Source: Pelargonium cotyledonis (Eukaryota > Streptophyta > Magnoliopsida > Geraniales > Geraniaceae). From it: 33,733 nucleotides of DNA. The position numbers and the translations under genes are program-made. Below, piece after piece: positions 21,932-33,180 of this stretch (the stretch's first letter is position 1; each line of letters begins with the position of its first letter). Location: NCBI GenBank assembly GCA_036897625.1, contig JAYMTA010000241.1:1-33733 (forward strand), read 5' to 3'. The notes beneath the pieces were generated by a model. The model was given only the letters and a program-made list of their open reading frames with translations. It ran no database searches and was not told where the DNA came from.

Positions 21932-21956
21932 TAGTGTAGTGTAGTGTAGTGTAGTG
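21932..21956 (+). repeat. TAGTG pentanucleotide microsatellite
   Basis: Five perfect tandem TAGTG units followed by a partial variant. Confidence 0.95.
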
Positions 21957-22748
21957 TTGTACATAGGTGACTTGTGACTTTTCTGTAAAGAGATATGGGA
22001 CACATGTCCTACCCTTTGTTACTTCCCATCCCTCTGCTCATTTTTTTTTTTCTTTTCACATAATTGGTATGTTTATATTATTTGTAATATTGGATGAATT
22101 TGGAGTGACATGTCTATTAATTGGACTACAACTCTATGTAGGAGGCTTGTTGGACCATCCAAACTCCCAAATAATTAAATTCATACCCATCTTATTTATG
22201 ATTTATTTATCAATATTTATGAATATTTAAATTTTCAACTGTATGTTGTCATTGTCAAGTTTGTCATACAAAAGTTGTAGTTCTTGGATGATAATTCACT
22301 GAAAAGGAAGTGAAGTAAACAAAATTTGGTACCAAAATCTCACATCATGTACAATGACTTGGAGTCTAATTACATGTTACTTTGGCAGTAAAAAGAAGAA
22401 AGAAAATGCTACTAGTACATTTTACCAACAAATGTACAACACTATGAAAGATTTTTACATGAGAGTCAAAATTGAATCAATTAAAATTTTGTTTGTATAT
22501 CAGATTAGTAATCCTACCGTTTTATCGTAATAACATAGATGTTGACTGCTGAAATTGTTTCTTATTTGTAATTTTTTTCATTTATAATTTGTATTAGTAT
22601 TTAAGTAGTCGTACAATTGATATTGTTCCTAGTTGGTAGTGATGATACATGATTATTTGACACATTTCTACTTATTTAATTTCACATACAGTTGGTCTGA
22701 TGTTGTCCACGGCCTACTCAAGTCAACCTATGCATATATTCGATATAC

Positions 22749-22967
22749 ATGGGGGAAGTCAATGAAGAGACTGCACATGACACTTCAAACCGAGTCATCT
22801 ATCAAGTCAACAAACCCAAGTCCAAGGATCGGTCAATTTCGGTCAAGGGTCACCGAAGTTCGGGTCAAAACGAACGGAACATGTTTTCCATGAAAGTGCC
22901 GGAGGTGAATTCTCTTCACTTAATTCTCGTTTTTCATTATAGGATAATGGTTTGTGGTGCGAATTGA
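22749..22967 (+). CDS. Orphan small ORF, 72 aa, function unknown
   Basis: The frame opens MGEVNEETAHDTSNRVIYQV and is hydrophilic, rich in Ser, Lys, Asn and Arg, with mixed codon use and a higher GC content than the flanking AT-rich DNA. A possible splice donor, GAG|GTGAAT, follows the residues MKVPE near 22904, so the coding part might be 52 codons plus further exons; I could not find a following exon. I do not recognise the protein. An overlapping frame at 22633-22893 is open too, which weakens the case for either. Confidence 0.25.
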   Translation: MGEVNEETAHDTSNRVIYQVNKPKSKDRSISVKGHRSSGQNERNMFSMKVPEVNSLHLILVFHYRIMVCGAN

Positions 22968-24129
22968 TGAGAATATGTGTGTTCGATCTTCAATCATTGC
23001 GAACAACATCAACAAATCATTATTTTTCATCAGCAAATAATACTTTTATTATAAGAACGTGTAGAAATTAAAAGCACAAGCACCATAAATAGGGCAATGC
23101 GTCCTCCAGCAAATCTACATGAATTTAGGTTAACAATTTGAAATACTAAATAGCTAGAAAAAATAATATATAGATTAGTGATTTTCAACTAACAAGATGA
23201 ATGCATAAATGAGAAATCACTGAAACATTAACCCTCTAAATAATGTGGCTCTAATATATATTCTTGGTGTGCAATGTATATACATGTTTTTTCTCGGTTT
23301 AAATCATGAGGTTCATTCATGAGCATGTTCGCAAACTTGTTGCTGACACTGTTAAAGCTCATCTATTTTCATATAAGTGTGTTGAGCAGAAATCGAATGC
23401 AAACGGATTTTCCACTCATGCAACTTGTGTTGTCAATTGCGCTAGGGTTATATATACATGTTTTGGTGGTACAATACATATGTATGCAAAAACAATGTGA
23501 GTAAAAGGTTTATGTTAGTGTTGTTTTGGTTGAAGTATCACCATCCATGTATATATGTGTTAGTGTGTTGACTTGGGAATTAATCGATGGATGTATATAT
23601 TATAATGACAAATCAAATGATACCTTACATCTAACAAAACATCCCTTTTTTTTTAGTTATTACTAAAATCAATAATACCAATGGTAATTGTAGTGTGAAT
23701 TAATCTAAACAAGATATAAAGAGTAATGTACCTTTTAAGTTACGTACGGATTGGGTGGATCTACTCAATTCTCTCCCTATCTCTCTCCGTTTCTTTATAA
23801 TATACCATCACTCCTCTCAACCGTTTGCTCAACACATCTACCACACAACTAGGCCCGACAATTTATATATCAGACTAATTTTTGAGTAAGATCAAGTTGA
23901 ATTTATCTCGTAAAATTTTAGGTTGAGACAAATTCGGCGAATTTGATTATGTTAAACTCAATTTGACCCAACTGCAATTTAAAATTTAAATAAACCCAAA
24001 ATTCGTTTGTGTTGAACTCATGTTACCTTTATTATACTAAACTTGATTTGAAGTTCGAAATTGTCGCCTCTACACAATTACGGGGGATGATTTAAAATCA
24101 AAACTATTTGCATTATTGATAATTCATAA

Positions 24130-24312
24130 TATTCTCTCGGTCCCAAAATAAATGTCCTTATTTCAATTTTGAGAAAGTCAATAAGAAATTAGTTGGCGTG
24201 CATGTCTACTCATGTGTTGTTATGGTCAAGTGTTAAGAATATTACTGTCAATTCATGCGTAACTAATTTACTAAAACATGAAAAATAACACTCATTTTGA
24301 GATAAAAATTCA
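24130..24312 (+). mobile_element. Stowaway/mariner-like MITE, copy B
   Basis: Left end CTCTCGGTCCCAAAATAAAT (24134-24153); right end ACACTCATTTTGAG (24288-24301) resembles the inverted terminus. Between them AATTCATGCGTAACTAA (24250-24266) is the internal motif shared with copies A and C. The ends have diverged and no clear TA duplication remains. Confidence 0.55.
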
Positions 24313-24497
24313 AAATTGAAAAAAAAGTAGAAAACTCATTTTAAGATTGGTGCAATATATAATTAATAGAGTAAAGAGTCCAAGTTGAGAGTTATTTGAT
24401 TTTGATTAAGCCATCAACAAAATTACTACCCGCCGTTAAAATTACGAATCATTCGGGTCGCTCCTCTCCCATAACTTGAGTGCAGTTGGTGTCAAAA

Positions 24498-24614
24498 ATG
24501 GAAGTTTGGATCCAACAGACTGTGACTCAGTACACAACATATGCGAAGACTGCAAGAAAAGCTCTCAAGTTGGCTCACATGGAGTTAATAAAATTGACTA
24601 GTAGAAGTTTATGA
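24498..24614 (+). CDS. Orphan micro-ORF, 38 aa, function unknown
   Basis: An ATG in AAAAATGGAAG context opens a frame beginning MEVWIQQTVTQYTTYAKTAR and ending in TSRSL then TGA. The predicted peptide is basic and would form an amphipathic helix. No TATA box or poly(A) signal fixes a transcript. I do not recognise it; it could be a real small peptide, a relic exon of a lost gene, or chance. Confidence 0.2.
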   Translation: MEVWIQQTVTQYTTYAKTARKALKLAHMELIKLTSRSL

Positions 24615-24840
24615 TCATCAGTTTAGATGGTGGAAAAGGAGTATAAATAGAGTACAAAATAAACAAATGTGTGATAAATAGAGTACAAATTAAATGAACC
24701 CATTCTATGTATCCTGGGATGCTCATTTCCTCTTTATTACGAGTCAAAGTTGTAAGTAAGAGGTCCTATCAGTCATCGGATCAGATCAGGAGCCTCAACT
24801 GAACCTCAAGTGGACGACGATGATGCGGTTCTTGTGGTCC

Positions 24841-24856
24841 CTCTCTCTCTCTCTCT
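24841..24856 (+). repeat. CT dinucleotide microsatellite
   Basis: Eight perfect CT units. Confidence 0.9.
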
Positions 24857-25044
24857 AAACTCCCATGCATACCTCCGTTTCATGATCTCGCATCGACCTC
24901 TCTCCGGTCTGCTCCACAAACAATACATGACATGACGCCAGGCTGAGACTGTGAGAGACGATGATTAGTGTTTTCACTATCATTTGTGAATTCGTTACAC
25001 CTTATGAAGATTTTGGGAATCCAGACTCAATCTCAATCTCAATC

Positions 25045-25240
25045 AAAATCTATATTTGTTCCCCAACAAATTTAAAATGAGTGTTTTTATTCATATTTTG
25101 AGATTACGGTGAACATGAGTTTATTAATATATATTAACTTGTTATAACGATAATATTAATAATTCATGCGAGACTAACTTTATTCCAGACAAAAAGTTAG
25201 AGAGAAGTAAGACACTTAAAATGGGGCGGATGAAATAATA
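25045..25240 (+). mobile_element. Stowaway/mariner-like MITE, copy C
   Basis: The right end GACACTTAAAATGGGGCGGA (25211-25230) is an inverted mariner-type terminus, and AAAATGAGTGTT (25074-25085) is the left counterpart with a small insertion before it. The internal AATTCATGCGAGACTAAC (25161-25178) corresponds to the motif in copies A and B. Boundaries are approximate. Confidence 0.5.
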
Positions 25241-26017
25241 AAAGAAATATAACGAATAATACAATATCAATTAAGCACGTAAAAGAAACATATCAGTTTA
25301 ACTTGTGAGTGATTTCAAGTAAAACTGAGAATTGGTATTCGAACTCGCTGACATACTTAATTGGAGTGGACCAGACAAATTACGAAAAAATCTAAATTTA
25401 AAAAAGAACCCAGATTACTGGTTGGAACACTAAACCTGTAAATGAAAGAAAGCAAATTGAGTAGGTGAAATTAGAAAAAAGAAATGTTGGGGTGGAGTGG
25501 AGCTGGCTGGCTTGTTGTCACATGAGAATTGAGGCAACTGACTGACTTAATACTGACATACCCATCTACCTTTCTCCAAGCCAACACCAAATTTATAAAA
25601 AATGCAAAATAAAAAGTGAAAAGATCCTCACAGAGTCACGCCAATCACACTTAACACCACCACTCTTCTTCTTCTGCTTCCTCTGTCTCCGTTTCTGTAA
25701 CTGTGACCTTGACCCAACCCATCTGATCTCGCTTTTCTTCTCAATTTATTGAGTATTTTTCCAGATCCAGTACAGAAGACGAAGAAGTAGACGTAGAAGA
25801 CGAAGAAGGTGGAGGAGAAATGTACAGAAAGCACCAACAACAACACAATGGTGGATTGGAGACGAAGAAGAGGCAATGAGTTGAATTGAATTGAAGAAGA
25901 CACGGACACGAGAGTTCGGGTCCTACTGCTTGATTTTTGGCGGGCATCAACAGTCACTGTCAATCATTTCTTTTATTTTTATGTGGGGGTTGCTTCCTTG
26001 CCCTGTCCTGCACAGTT

Positions 26018-26040
26018 CACACACACACTCTCTCTCTCTC
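26018..26040 (+). promoter_or_regulatory. CA/CT-rich leader tract of the GH28 gene
   Basis: A CA run passes into a CT run about 135 bases before the ATG, in a long pyrimidine-rich stretch that is probably 5' UTR or core promoter. A second CT run (26198-26217) sits in intron 1. GA/CT tracts are known binding sites of plant BPC factors. Confidence 0.45.
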
Positions 26041-26175
26041 AACTGTTAACACTCACTCGCTCACTCTCTCCCAATATCTACATCTGCTCTGCTCTTGGAA
26101 ATCTTCATCACCTTCACTACCGAAACCCTTGTGGTGTTTGGCCTCCAACAGAAGCACCAGATCTCGCTCTTATAT

Positions 26176-29100
26176 ATGAGGACCTCTCTCACTGTGAGTC
26201 TCTCTCTCTCTCTCTCTTTCGTTTTCATGATCTGACCGCAACACTGAAACTGCATTGCTACTTGTTGTTAGATCTGCATACGTTTTATGTGCTGTTTTTC
26301 TTTTCATTTCTGTGAAAACTGTTTGCTGCTTGGTGATCCGTCTCAGTTTCCTTGTTTAATACTGCAATTGAAAGCCAAATCTCTGGCTTTAGGGATCTGA
26401 TTGAGCTTGATCTTGACTGCTTTTGAGTATTTTGTAATTTCCTTTTTTTGCACTTTTTATCTTTTCGGAAGTAGACTGGGTTCTTTTTTGTTTGCAATTT
26501 TTATTTCTTCATCTTCTTGGTTTACTTGTCATTCTGGAGTGGACATGGTGAATTGCAGCTTTTTTTTCATCATTAGTGATACATTTCTCTATTGCTGTTT
26601 GGTTTGGCATTTAGCACTAGATTCCCACTCGAAGTTGGTTCTTTCTGTTTCACATTATTTGCTCCATCTGTCTTGTGTTTTCACCTTGTCATCTGCTTAA
26701 TCATTAGGTATGTTGTAGAACAACCAATTCTTGATTTACTGATTCCAAGGAATACATAAGATCAAAACCTTCTTTCAATCACATGTGCAACTAATCAACA
26801 ACTAAAAATATTCTCTTTCAGCTGGTGAATGTGGTTTTGGTACTAGTATTCTTCAGTCATAATCCATGGACTGTCATGGGCGTCTCAAGTTGCAAACAGA
26901 CCCACACAAGAGAAGTTAGGCCTCACAGTGTCACAATTACGGAATTTGGTGCTGTTGGAGATGGGGTCACTCTCAACACTAAAGCATTTCAGAATGCCAT
27001 CTTCTATCTCAATTCATTTACTGATAAAGGTGGGGCCAAGCTCTATGTTCCGGCTGGCCGCTGGTTGACAGGAAGCTTCGATCTTGTTAGTCATCTGACT
27101 TTGTGGTTGGATAAAGATGCAGTGATTATTGGATCAATGGTGAGCTTTCATCGCCTTGCCAAGATAATCCCTATATATCTCATTCAGAATTGGTATTTTT
27201 TTAACCTGTTTTATCATTTATGTCTTTCACGTTTTGCCACGTTTCATTTTTAATATGATAGTAATGATCCAATTTGCAATTAAAATATGAGATCTTTCGG
27301 AATTTTCTTAGAGAAGTTATGTATATAGTAATAGATATGACCAAATAATGCTATTCTGATCATATGGCATGTGTTAGTTTATATTATAGAAGAAACTGCT
27401 CGGAAATTCAATTGGGCAGAATTATTTGGCACAACTAGCCTTGATACTGTTGGCAAATATTTTATCCTCTAATGATTCTATTTCTATTATTTATTTTCAT
27501 ATATTGCATTTCAGGACTCTAAAGATTGGCCAGTTGTTGATCCTTTACCATCTTATGGCAGAGGTAGGGAGTTGCCAGGTGCTAGGCACCGAAGCCTTAT
27601 TTTCGGCCGCAATTTGACAGATGTTATTATAACAGGTGGGTGTTGTTGATGGAGAATCATCTTCCATGCGCATATTCTTTGTTTTCTTGATGCCTATCTT
27701 CTTGCAGGTGAAAATGGGACTATTGATGGTCAGGGAAGTGTCTGGTGGAACTGGTTCCATGATGGAACACTGAACTATACGCGTCCTCATCTGGTTGAGT
27801 TAATGAACTCGACAGGGGTTGTTATCTCAAACCTGACCTTTTTGAACTCACCATTTTGGACCATCCACCCTGTATATTGCAGGTTTGTCCCCTCTGAAAA
27901 GATTGAAACCTGTTGACATTGATAACTGTGAAAAACTGGAGCTTATATGAATATGATTTTGCTGAAGAATTTTCTTTTCTTTTCTGGATGAACAGCCATG
28001 TTATCGTTCAGAAGGTCACAATTCTTGCTCCTCTTGATTCACCAAATACAGATGGGATTGATCCAGGTGCGCATTTATGGTGATATTGGTAAATGATTAG
28101 CATTGCAGTTTGTGTTTCAGATTACCTAACCCGCAGAAGCTCCATAAGTCTAATTCTTGGAGTATAATTAATCCAATAAACCAAGTTATTTCTTTGAACT
28201 TCAAACTTATGTTTGAAAGAAATTGTACAACTTAAAACTTGCCTATAGGCAGAACAGAATAAGAAGATTTTAGTTTTGTCTGTGTGACATAAATCACCAA
28301 AATAAAGCTTTAGGGCTGTTCGGTTTAAATTTGAAGGTTTCAGGTTATAGCCCAAAGAGTGCAATACTTCAGTTTCTTCAAACATCATATGTTTTTAGAG
28401 TTGGTACTGTCGGCTTCTTTATGTTCATGCATTCCTTCTCTCTCCAAAAAGAAACTGTGCTTTCATCACCAACTGCATAACTTTCATATGACTATTCACT
28501 TTCGACTAATACTTTCAAATGATGAAGTGTTTGACCCATATATGTTTTCCGTATGCATCCAGACTCGTCTAATGATGTTTGCATTGAGGACTGTTATATT
28601 AGCACCGGTGACGATCTTATTTCCATCAAAAGTGGGTGGGATGAGTATGGAATTGGATATGCCCGGCCCAGTACAAACATCATTATCCGCCGTCTTACGG
28701 GAGAAACTCGAACAAGTGCAGGGATTGCCATAGGAAGCGAGATGTCTGGAGGTGTGTCTGAAGTTCATGCAGAAAACCTCCTATTTTTCAATTCAAAGAC
28801 AGGGATCAGAATAAAAACTTCTCCAGGAAGGGGTGGTTATGTGAGAAACATTTACATATCAAACGTGACATTGACAGATGTAGATATAGGTATAAGGTTC
28901 ACAGGGATGTATGGAGAGCACCCTGATGATTTGTACGACCCAAATGCTCTCCCGGTAATAGAGAAGATCACTATCAAGGACATGAAGGGCGAAAACATTA
29001 AACATGCAGGACTTCTACAAGGCATCACGGGGGATAATTTTCTCAACATATGTCTATCCAACATTGCTCTTAATGTAACTTCAGTCTCTCCTTGGAACTG

Positions 29101-29260
29101 TTCCTCCATTCAAGGATACTCCGAGTCAGTTTTCCCGGAAACTTGCGAAGCTCTCATGGAGAGAATCTTCCCCGATCATTATTCAGATTGTTATCATTTA
29201 TCGAAGAACTTTCAGATTCTGGATGTTCGAAACAGAGGTACCAGGTTCCTGCCTTGGTAA
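26176..29260 (+). CDS. Secreted glycoside hydrolase family 28 protein (probable polygalacturonase)
   Basis: Six exons join in frame: 26176-26193, 26822-27139, 27515-27635, 27708-27882, 27996-28066 and 28563-29260; 1401 nt, 466 residues, all introns GT-AG. The first exon codes only MRTSLT; joining it to LVNVVLVLVFF makes a signal peptide, as in related plant GH28 proteins. GH28 enzymes hydrolyse alpha-1,4-galacturonan of pectin in the cell wall. Seen: the N-terminal VTITEFGAVGDGVTLNT strand, NTDGIDPDSS with D230, VCIEDCYISTGDD with D251 and D252 (the usual three catalytic Asp), and RIKT (317-320) for substrate binding. The usual GHG His motif is replaced by SAG (286-288) in TSAGIAIGSEMSGG, as in the plant clade resembling Arabidopsis At3g61490/At4g23500. 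Several N-glycosylation sequons (NLT, NGT, NYT, NST, NVT) fit secretion. Family is certain; pectin activity is inferred. Confidence 0.92.
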
Positions 29261-30189
29261 ACTAGTAAATACATATTGCATTGTCAGGTGGTGGGTCAGA
29301 TCACACCTTGCAGATTCTGTGAATGTTCAAATTATAGTCGAAATTTTCTATTTTTACATTTCTTTGCGGAGGAGGAAGGCGAGACCATGGTGGAGTGTTG
29401 CTGATCTTGCTGTTGATCTGTGAGGTGATATAGAGAAGATTTGTTTCTTGTAACTTTGTGTGCAGTGACAAATAATTGAGTGATTTATCATAATTTCATA
29501 ATAGAATCAGCTTATTGGTTTGCACAAACTTTAACTCTTGCATTTCAGTTCAAATGTATATATTAGAATGATTTTAGAGCTAGATGTTCTAAGGATTTTC
29601 TGTATCAGGAAAAGAAACAAAAGTCCTTGCTGTGGATTGAAGCAGTAAGTATATGCAATGCATTTCAGGATTTGCAGCAGAAAGTGCTTTTTCGGGTATG
29701 TCTGAAAAAATTCATGCTGCACGAACATTTCATGTTACTATGCCTGAAACCCTAATTTCGTTTGTAAAACCATCACATTTTCTCACATTTCGTCTTTTTT
29801 ATTATTATTATTATTATCAGCAAGTGTACAAATATTGAGACTTTAACCGAGATTTCAAGAGATAAAGTGAAATCAGCCACTTGCTCTGCCAAGTGTTTGT
29901 TCTCATTTCGTCTTTTCTTTTCCAACCTCAGCCTCCATAGTCCCAACAGAGATAGAGTATGACACAAACTGAAAGAAGTGGCATCAAATAAACTGATCCA
30001 GGTATATTTGATCAAACAATTTAGTCACACTCCAGGTACAAAAGAAAATGAAGCAAATAGGGCACATGACATTTTCAAATGTGTATGAGATCTCCACCAA
30101 TAATTTGTTTAGTAAATTTTACGATAAGAATACACAATCTTTCTCAGAGACTGAGAATCCTGAGTTGCAAGCATACATAAATAATTAGT
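29261..30189. other. Convergent intergenic region, GH28 / DHHC
   Basis: Both flanking genes end here, so most of the 0.93 kb is likely 3' UTR. It includes an ATT microsatellite. The ORFs at 29223-29423, 29653-29838 and 29773-30015 have no family signature. Confidence 0.5.
29797..29818 (+). repeat. ATT trinucleotide microsatellite
   Basis: About six perfect ATT units after a T run. Confidence 0.9.
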
Positions 30190-32674
30190 TCATCTTGGAG
30201 ATGCCTCAGTCGCATCCCTTTTTATAACAGAACAAAGAACCTGCCTCGAAATGTAGGTTTCGAGCTCCTTGGACACCTCTGTTAACTTCAAGTCGAAACT
30301 GCTTCTGTATTTGCTCTTTGGTGATGGAACAACAGCAGAAGAAAACATGGTTGGAGAGCCAGAAAAACGCCTTCTCGGGCTCGAAATAAACCTTCCTCCC
30401 GGCGACACTGAAAGCCCTACCTTGGAAATCAGAGGGGTTGAGCCCGAGTTTGTGTGAATCACATTCTTCTCAGCCTCTGCATTTGTCATCAATGGTCCAC
30501 ATTTTGTCTCCAGAGGTAGTGGCTTCAAGGGTTCAAGTTTTAGCTCCTCTTGTGTATTCCTGGCAAGCTTTTCTCTAGCCTTCTCTGCTGCTAATAAGGC
30601 TTTTTCTCTGCTTAGCTTGATCAGTTTCCATGGGTCAATGCTGACCCGGAAGCTGCTTTTCTTATCCAAAGCGGTGGAAGATTCCGCCTCTGAATCTCCA
30701 TCAATTTTTATGGATAACCTTGTTTGAGCATTCTGAGAATCATGAAACAAAATGACAATAAATCTTCCAAATGTGCCTTGTGAATTGAAGATGCAAAAAC
30801 CAAGCCAACTTTCTAGACTCCTATACCTGATTCAACCCGCGCCCTTGGCATATAAACCTCGACACAAACGATGGCTTCTCAGGTGAATCAAAGTCAAAGC
30901 TTTCATCAGAAGAGAAGCCTGAATCTTCTTCATCATCAAATGGATCAAAATCCATTGAGTGGCTCTCCTTCATTGCCAGGATATAATCGTAGGTTCTTAT
31001 TCCCTGCAACAACAATCAATTATCCTACTTGTTCAATCATCATCATCAAATCAATCTTAACACTGGTACATTACACATTCCTGCTAGCTAATTACCTTCC
31101 TTATAAGAACAACATGGAAGAAAAAAAGTTGTCCCAAGGCTGCAGAACCATAAGCTGTCATCAAAATCAACAGCATCTGTAACATTTTCAGTTTAAAGTC
31201 AAAACAACGTCTGAGATTTTTCAGTACAATCTGAAAAGATAAGTAAAAGAATATGATATTCATAAGAACTGCAATGAAATATTACCGATATGGTGGCAAG
31301 AAGCCATCTTGGGAACTCTACAAAGAGCTTCCTCTCCAGCTCCTGCTCTATTCCTCTCTTATTAGTGAAGCACCTTACAAATATGGCTATTGCAGTTCCT
31401 CCTTCTAGGGTCATCTGCACCATCCCAGACAGCATATGAGAATGTAAAGTGCCAAAAGCTGTGTTTGGAAACCAAAATTTCATTTGAAATGTTGGATTTG
31501 AGCCAAATCAATCAAGTGTTTGGATAACCATAGAATCGGGATTTGGATTCGACTCAAATCTAATAGCATTCAAATCATGCCTACAACATAGAACTTCAAA
31601 TGCCATCTCTTACCTTGTCATTTCAAATTCCGTAATTTCTCAACCTTAATAAATTTGAAAAATGTTAAAGCAATTGAACTGACCATTAACAGTACAGAAA
31701 CCATGAGAATAATGAATGTTGTGTAGTTTCTTTTACCAATGCAATTGTTCAACCACTGAAACCAAACACAACAACCAAATAAACTTTATTAGAAATCGCA
31801 ATTACCAAAATCATCCAAACATTGCTGGCCATTTTCTTACTTACTCTGCAATGGTGATCGAAACCCTCAACGCAGCGATTGCAAGTCCTGCAGTGCTTGC
31901 TGTTTTTTTTCACCTCAAGATCACAAAGAGAGCAATACGAGAGGTCTTCTTCCTCCATGAGATCGGGATCAGGCGAAACAACATCGTCCTTGTTGATGGA
32001 GACAAGGGGAAACGGAAGCAACGGAGGATCCATTGAAGCACCACCACTCGACATCCACGGATCCAGGTAGTTTCTCCTGATAAAAGTCCTGAGAATCTTC
32101 TTCTCCACCTTCCTAAAAAGTCTCAGAACAAGCTGACCAAATATGTAGCCATAGTTCAGATTTGAGCTGCCTCTATTGTTCTTCGTCTTCTTCTTCTTTT
32201 TCTTCTTCCTAGAGCTGGTTCTATCGGTAGGGTCGATAGCAGTACACCTTACAAAAAGGAAAATCACAGAGAGTGCCTGAGAGAGAACAAAATTGAGGTA
32301 AATTTGTGACGAAGGACGCGAAAGAGGTAGATTAGATCAGATTTAGGGTTTAGCGTACCAAAAAGGAGAAAATGGAGGTGACAGTGATCTCAGCAATGGT
32401 GTTCCCAAGGAAAAGCCCGAAGAAGGTATAGAAAGCCACAACCAGAAAACAGAAAATTCCCATTCCTACAATCTACAGGAGCAGCGCAAGATTCAATTCA
32501 TCAAAATATTTGATTTCCTTTCAAATCTCCATAAATTTCCATTAAATTTCACAAATCGCATCGAAAATTTACTTTCCATGTACGAATATGAGAGATAGAT
32601 TGAGGAGTAAAAATTACCTGTAGAGGGTGGATAGGGCGTTGCCAGCCATGGCTTCGCCTCGTGATCATACTCAT
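30190..32674 (-). CDS. DHHC-type protein S-acyltransferase, PAT18-like
   Basis: Eight minus-strand exons join in frame: 32618-32674, 32359-32472, 31845-32276, 31684-31755, 31286-31414, 31096-31176, 30827-31003 and 30190-30732; 1605 nt, 534 residues, all introns GT-AG. The enzyme attaches palmitate to cysteines of membrane proteins. Seen: N-terminal [16 protein letters not shown]1 (20-42), TM2 (48-66), a Lys-rich loop (K81-K87), the Cys-rich domain from C172 to C206 with catalytic DHHC (197-200) followed by RWLNNCIG, TM3 (213-238), TM4 (about 262-292), and a long cytosolic tail rich in acidic and Ser residues. The usual TTxE motif after TM4 reads RTYD (298-301). A second in-frame ATG lies two codons after the chosen start. 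The closest recalled relative is Arabidopsis At4g01730 (PAT18). Family is certain; the ortholog number is from memory. Confidence 0.92.
31460..31600. mobile_element. Possible MITE remnant in DHHC intron 4
   Basis: The intron (31415-31683) contains GTGTTTGGAAACC and GTGTTTGGATAACC, both like degenerate TTTGGTAACC termini of hAT-type MITEs, but in direct orientation and without clear boundaries. Weak. Confidence 0.2.
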
Positions 32675-32709
32675 CGTCTACTTGAGAATGCAAATAATTT
32701 ATCAATCTC

Positions 32710-32729
32710 AACCCTAAACCTAACCCTAA
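32710..32729 (+). promoter_or_regulatory. Telomere-like repeat (telo-box) at the DHHC gene 5' end
   Basis: AACCCTAAACCTAACCCTAA is about three degenerate CCCTAAA units, 36-55 bases upstream of the ATG, probably within the leader. Telo-boxes near plant transcription starts are known to work with TGGGCY elements, which occur further upstream here. Confidence 0.5.
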
Positions 32730-32984
32730 TTCACAGTTTCTAGCTCTCCAGCACAAGCCCAAGAGTCAAATCTCAGAGAAGGTGCAGCTACGAAGTACAA
32801 ACAAGTGGAGTTCAACGGTCGTTTATTTGAAATTTAAACAAACTGGTTTAATCTTGGAGATAGAGAGGGTAAAGTTCTTCAACCCATCTAACGGCTGTGA
32901 ATTAATCTAAATAGGGCGAGTGGGGACCACTGGGGCCACTCGGGTCCCAAACTCCCAATTATATCAAATTAAAGAAGAAGATTA

Positions 32985-33047
32985 TGGGCCCTTAGGCGGC
33001 TTGTTGGGCTCTGGTAGGCCCAAATTTGAATCGATCTCTAGAGCCCA
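32985..33047. promoter_or_regulatory. Cluster of four TGGGCY (site II) elements upstream of the DHHC gene
   Basis: TGGGCC at 32985-32990, TGGGCT at 33005-33010, GGCCCA at 33017-33022 and AGCCCA at 33042-33047, about 310-375 bp before the ATG. Confidence 0.5.
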
Positions 33048-33084
33048 TGATATATCCAAATTTGGCTTGCGATTAACACGTGTG

Positions 33085-33180
33085 CAGTGGCGGAGCCAGA
33101 CTTTAGAGGGTTGGTGGGCACAATGTCGAATGATTTTTTTTTTTTTGAATTTTTTCAAACACAAATTGTAGAACAAAATC
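33085..33180 (+). mobile_element. Transposon-terminus-like sequence at the right edge
   Basis: CAGTGGCGGAGCCAG (33085-33099) followed by GGTGGGCAC is a motif I recall as recurring widely in plant genomes as part of transposon-derived repeats. Downstream to 33733 the sequence is AT-rich with no gene. The element class and its end lie outside what can be seen. Confidence 0.35.

Larger units (their letters stand above)
21362..26175. other. Large gene-poor region between the L7Ae-like and GH28 genes
   Basis: About 4.8 kb, AT-rich, without any multi-exon gene I could assemble. It contains a TAGTG microsatellite, two MITEs of the same family as the SECA1 intron copy, two orphan small ORFs described separately, a CT run at 24841-24856, and the GH28 promoter and CT-rich leader at its right end. 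Other ORFs (21967-22230, 23306-23504, 25628-25963, 25937-26315) show no coding signature. Confidence 0.5.

Noticed and set aside
25628-25963. Minus-strand ORFs upstream of the GH28 gene
   Set aside because: Ser/Arg and low-complexity translations of a GAAGAAG/CTTCTTC-rich promoter or leader tract.
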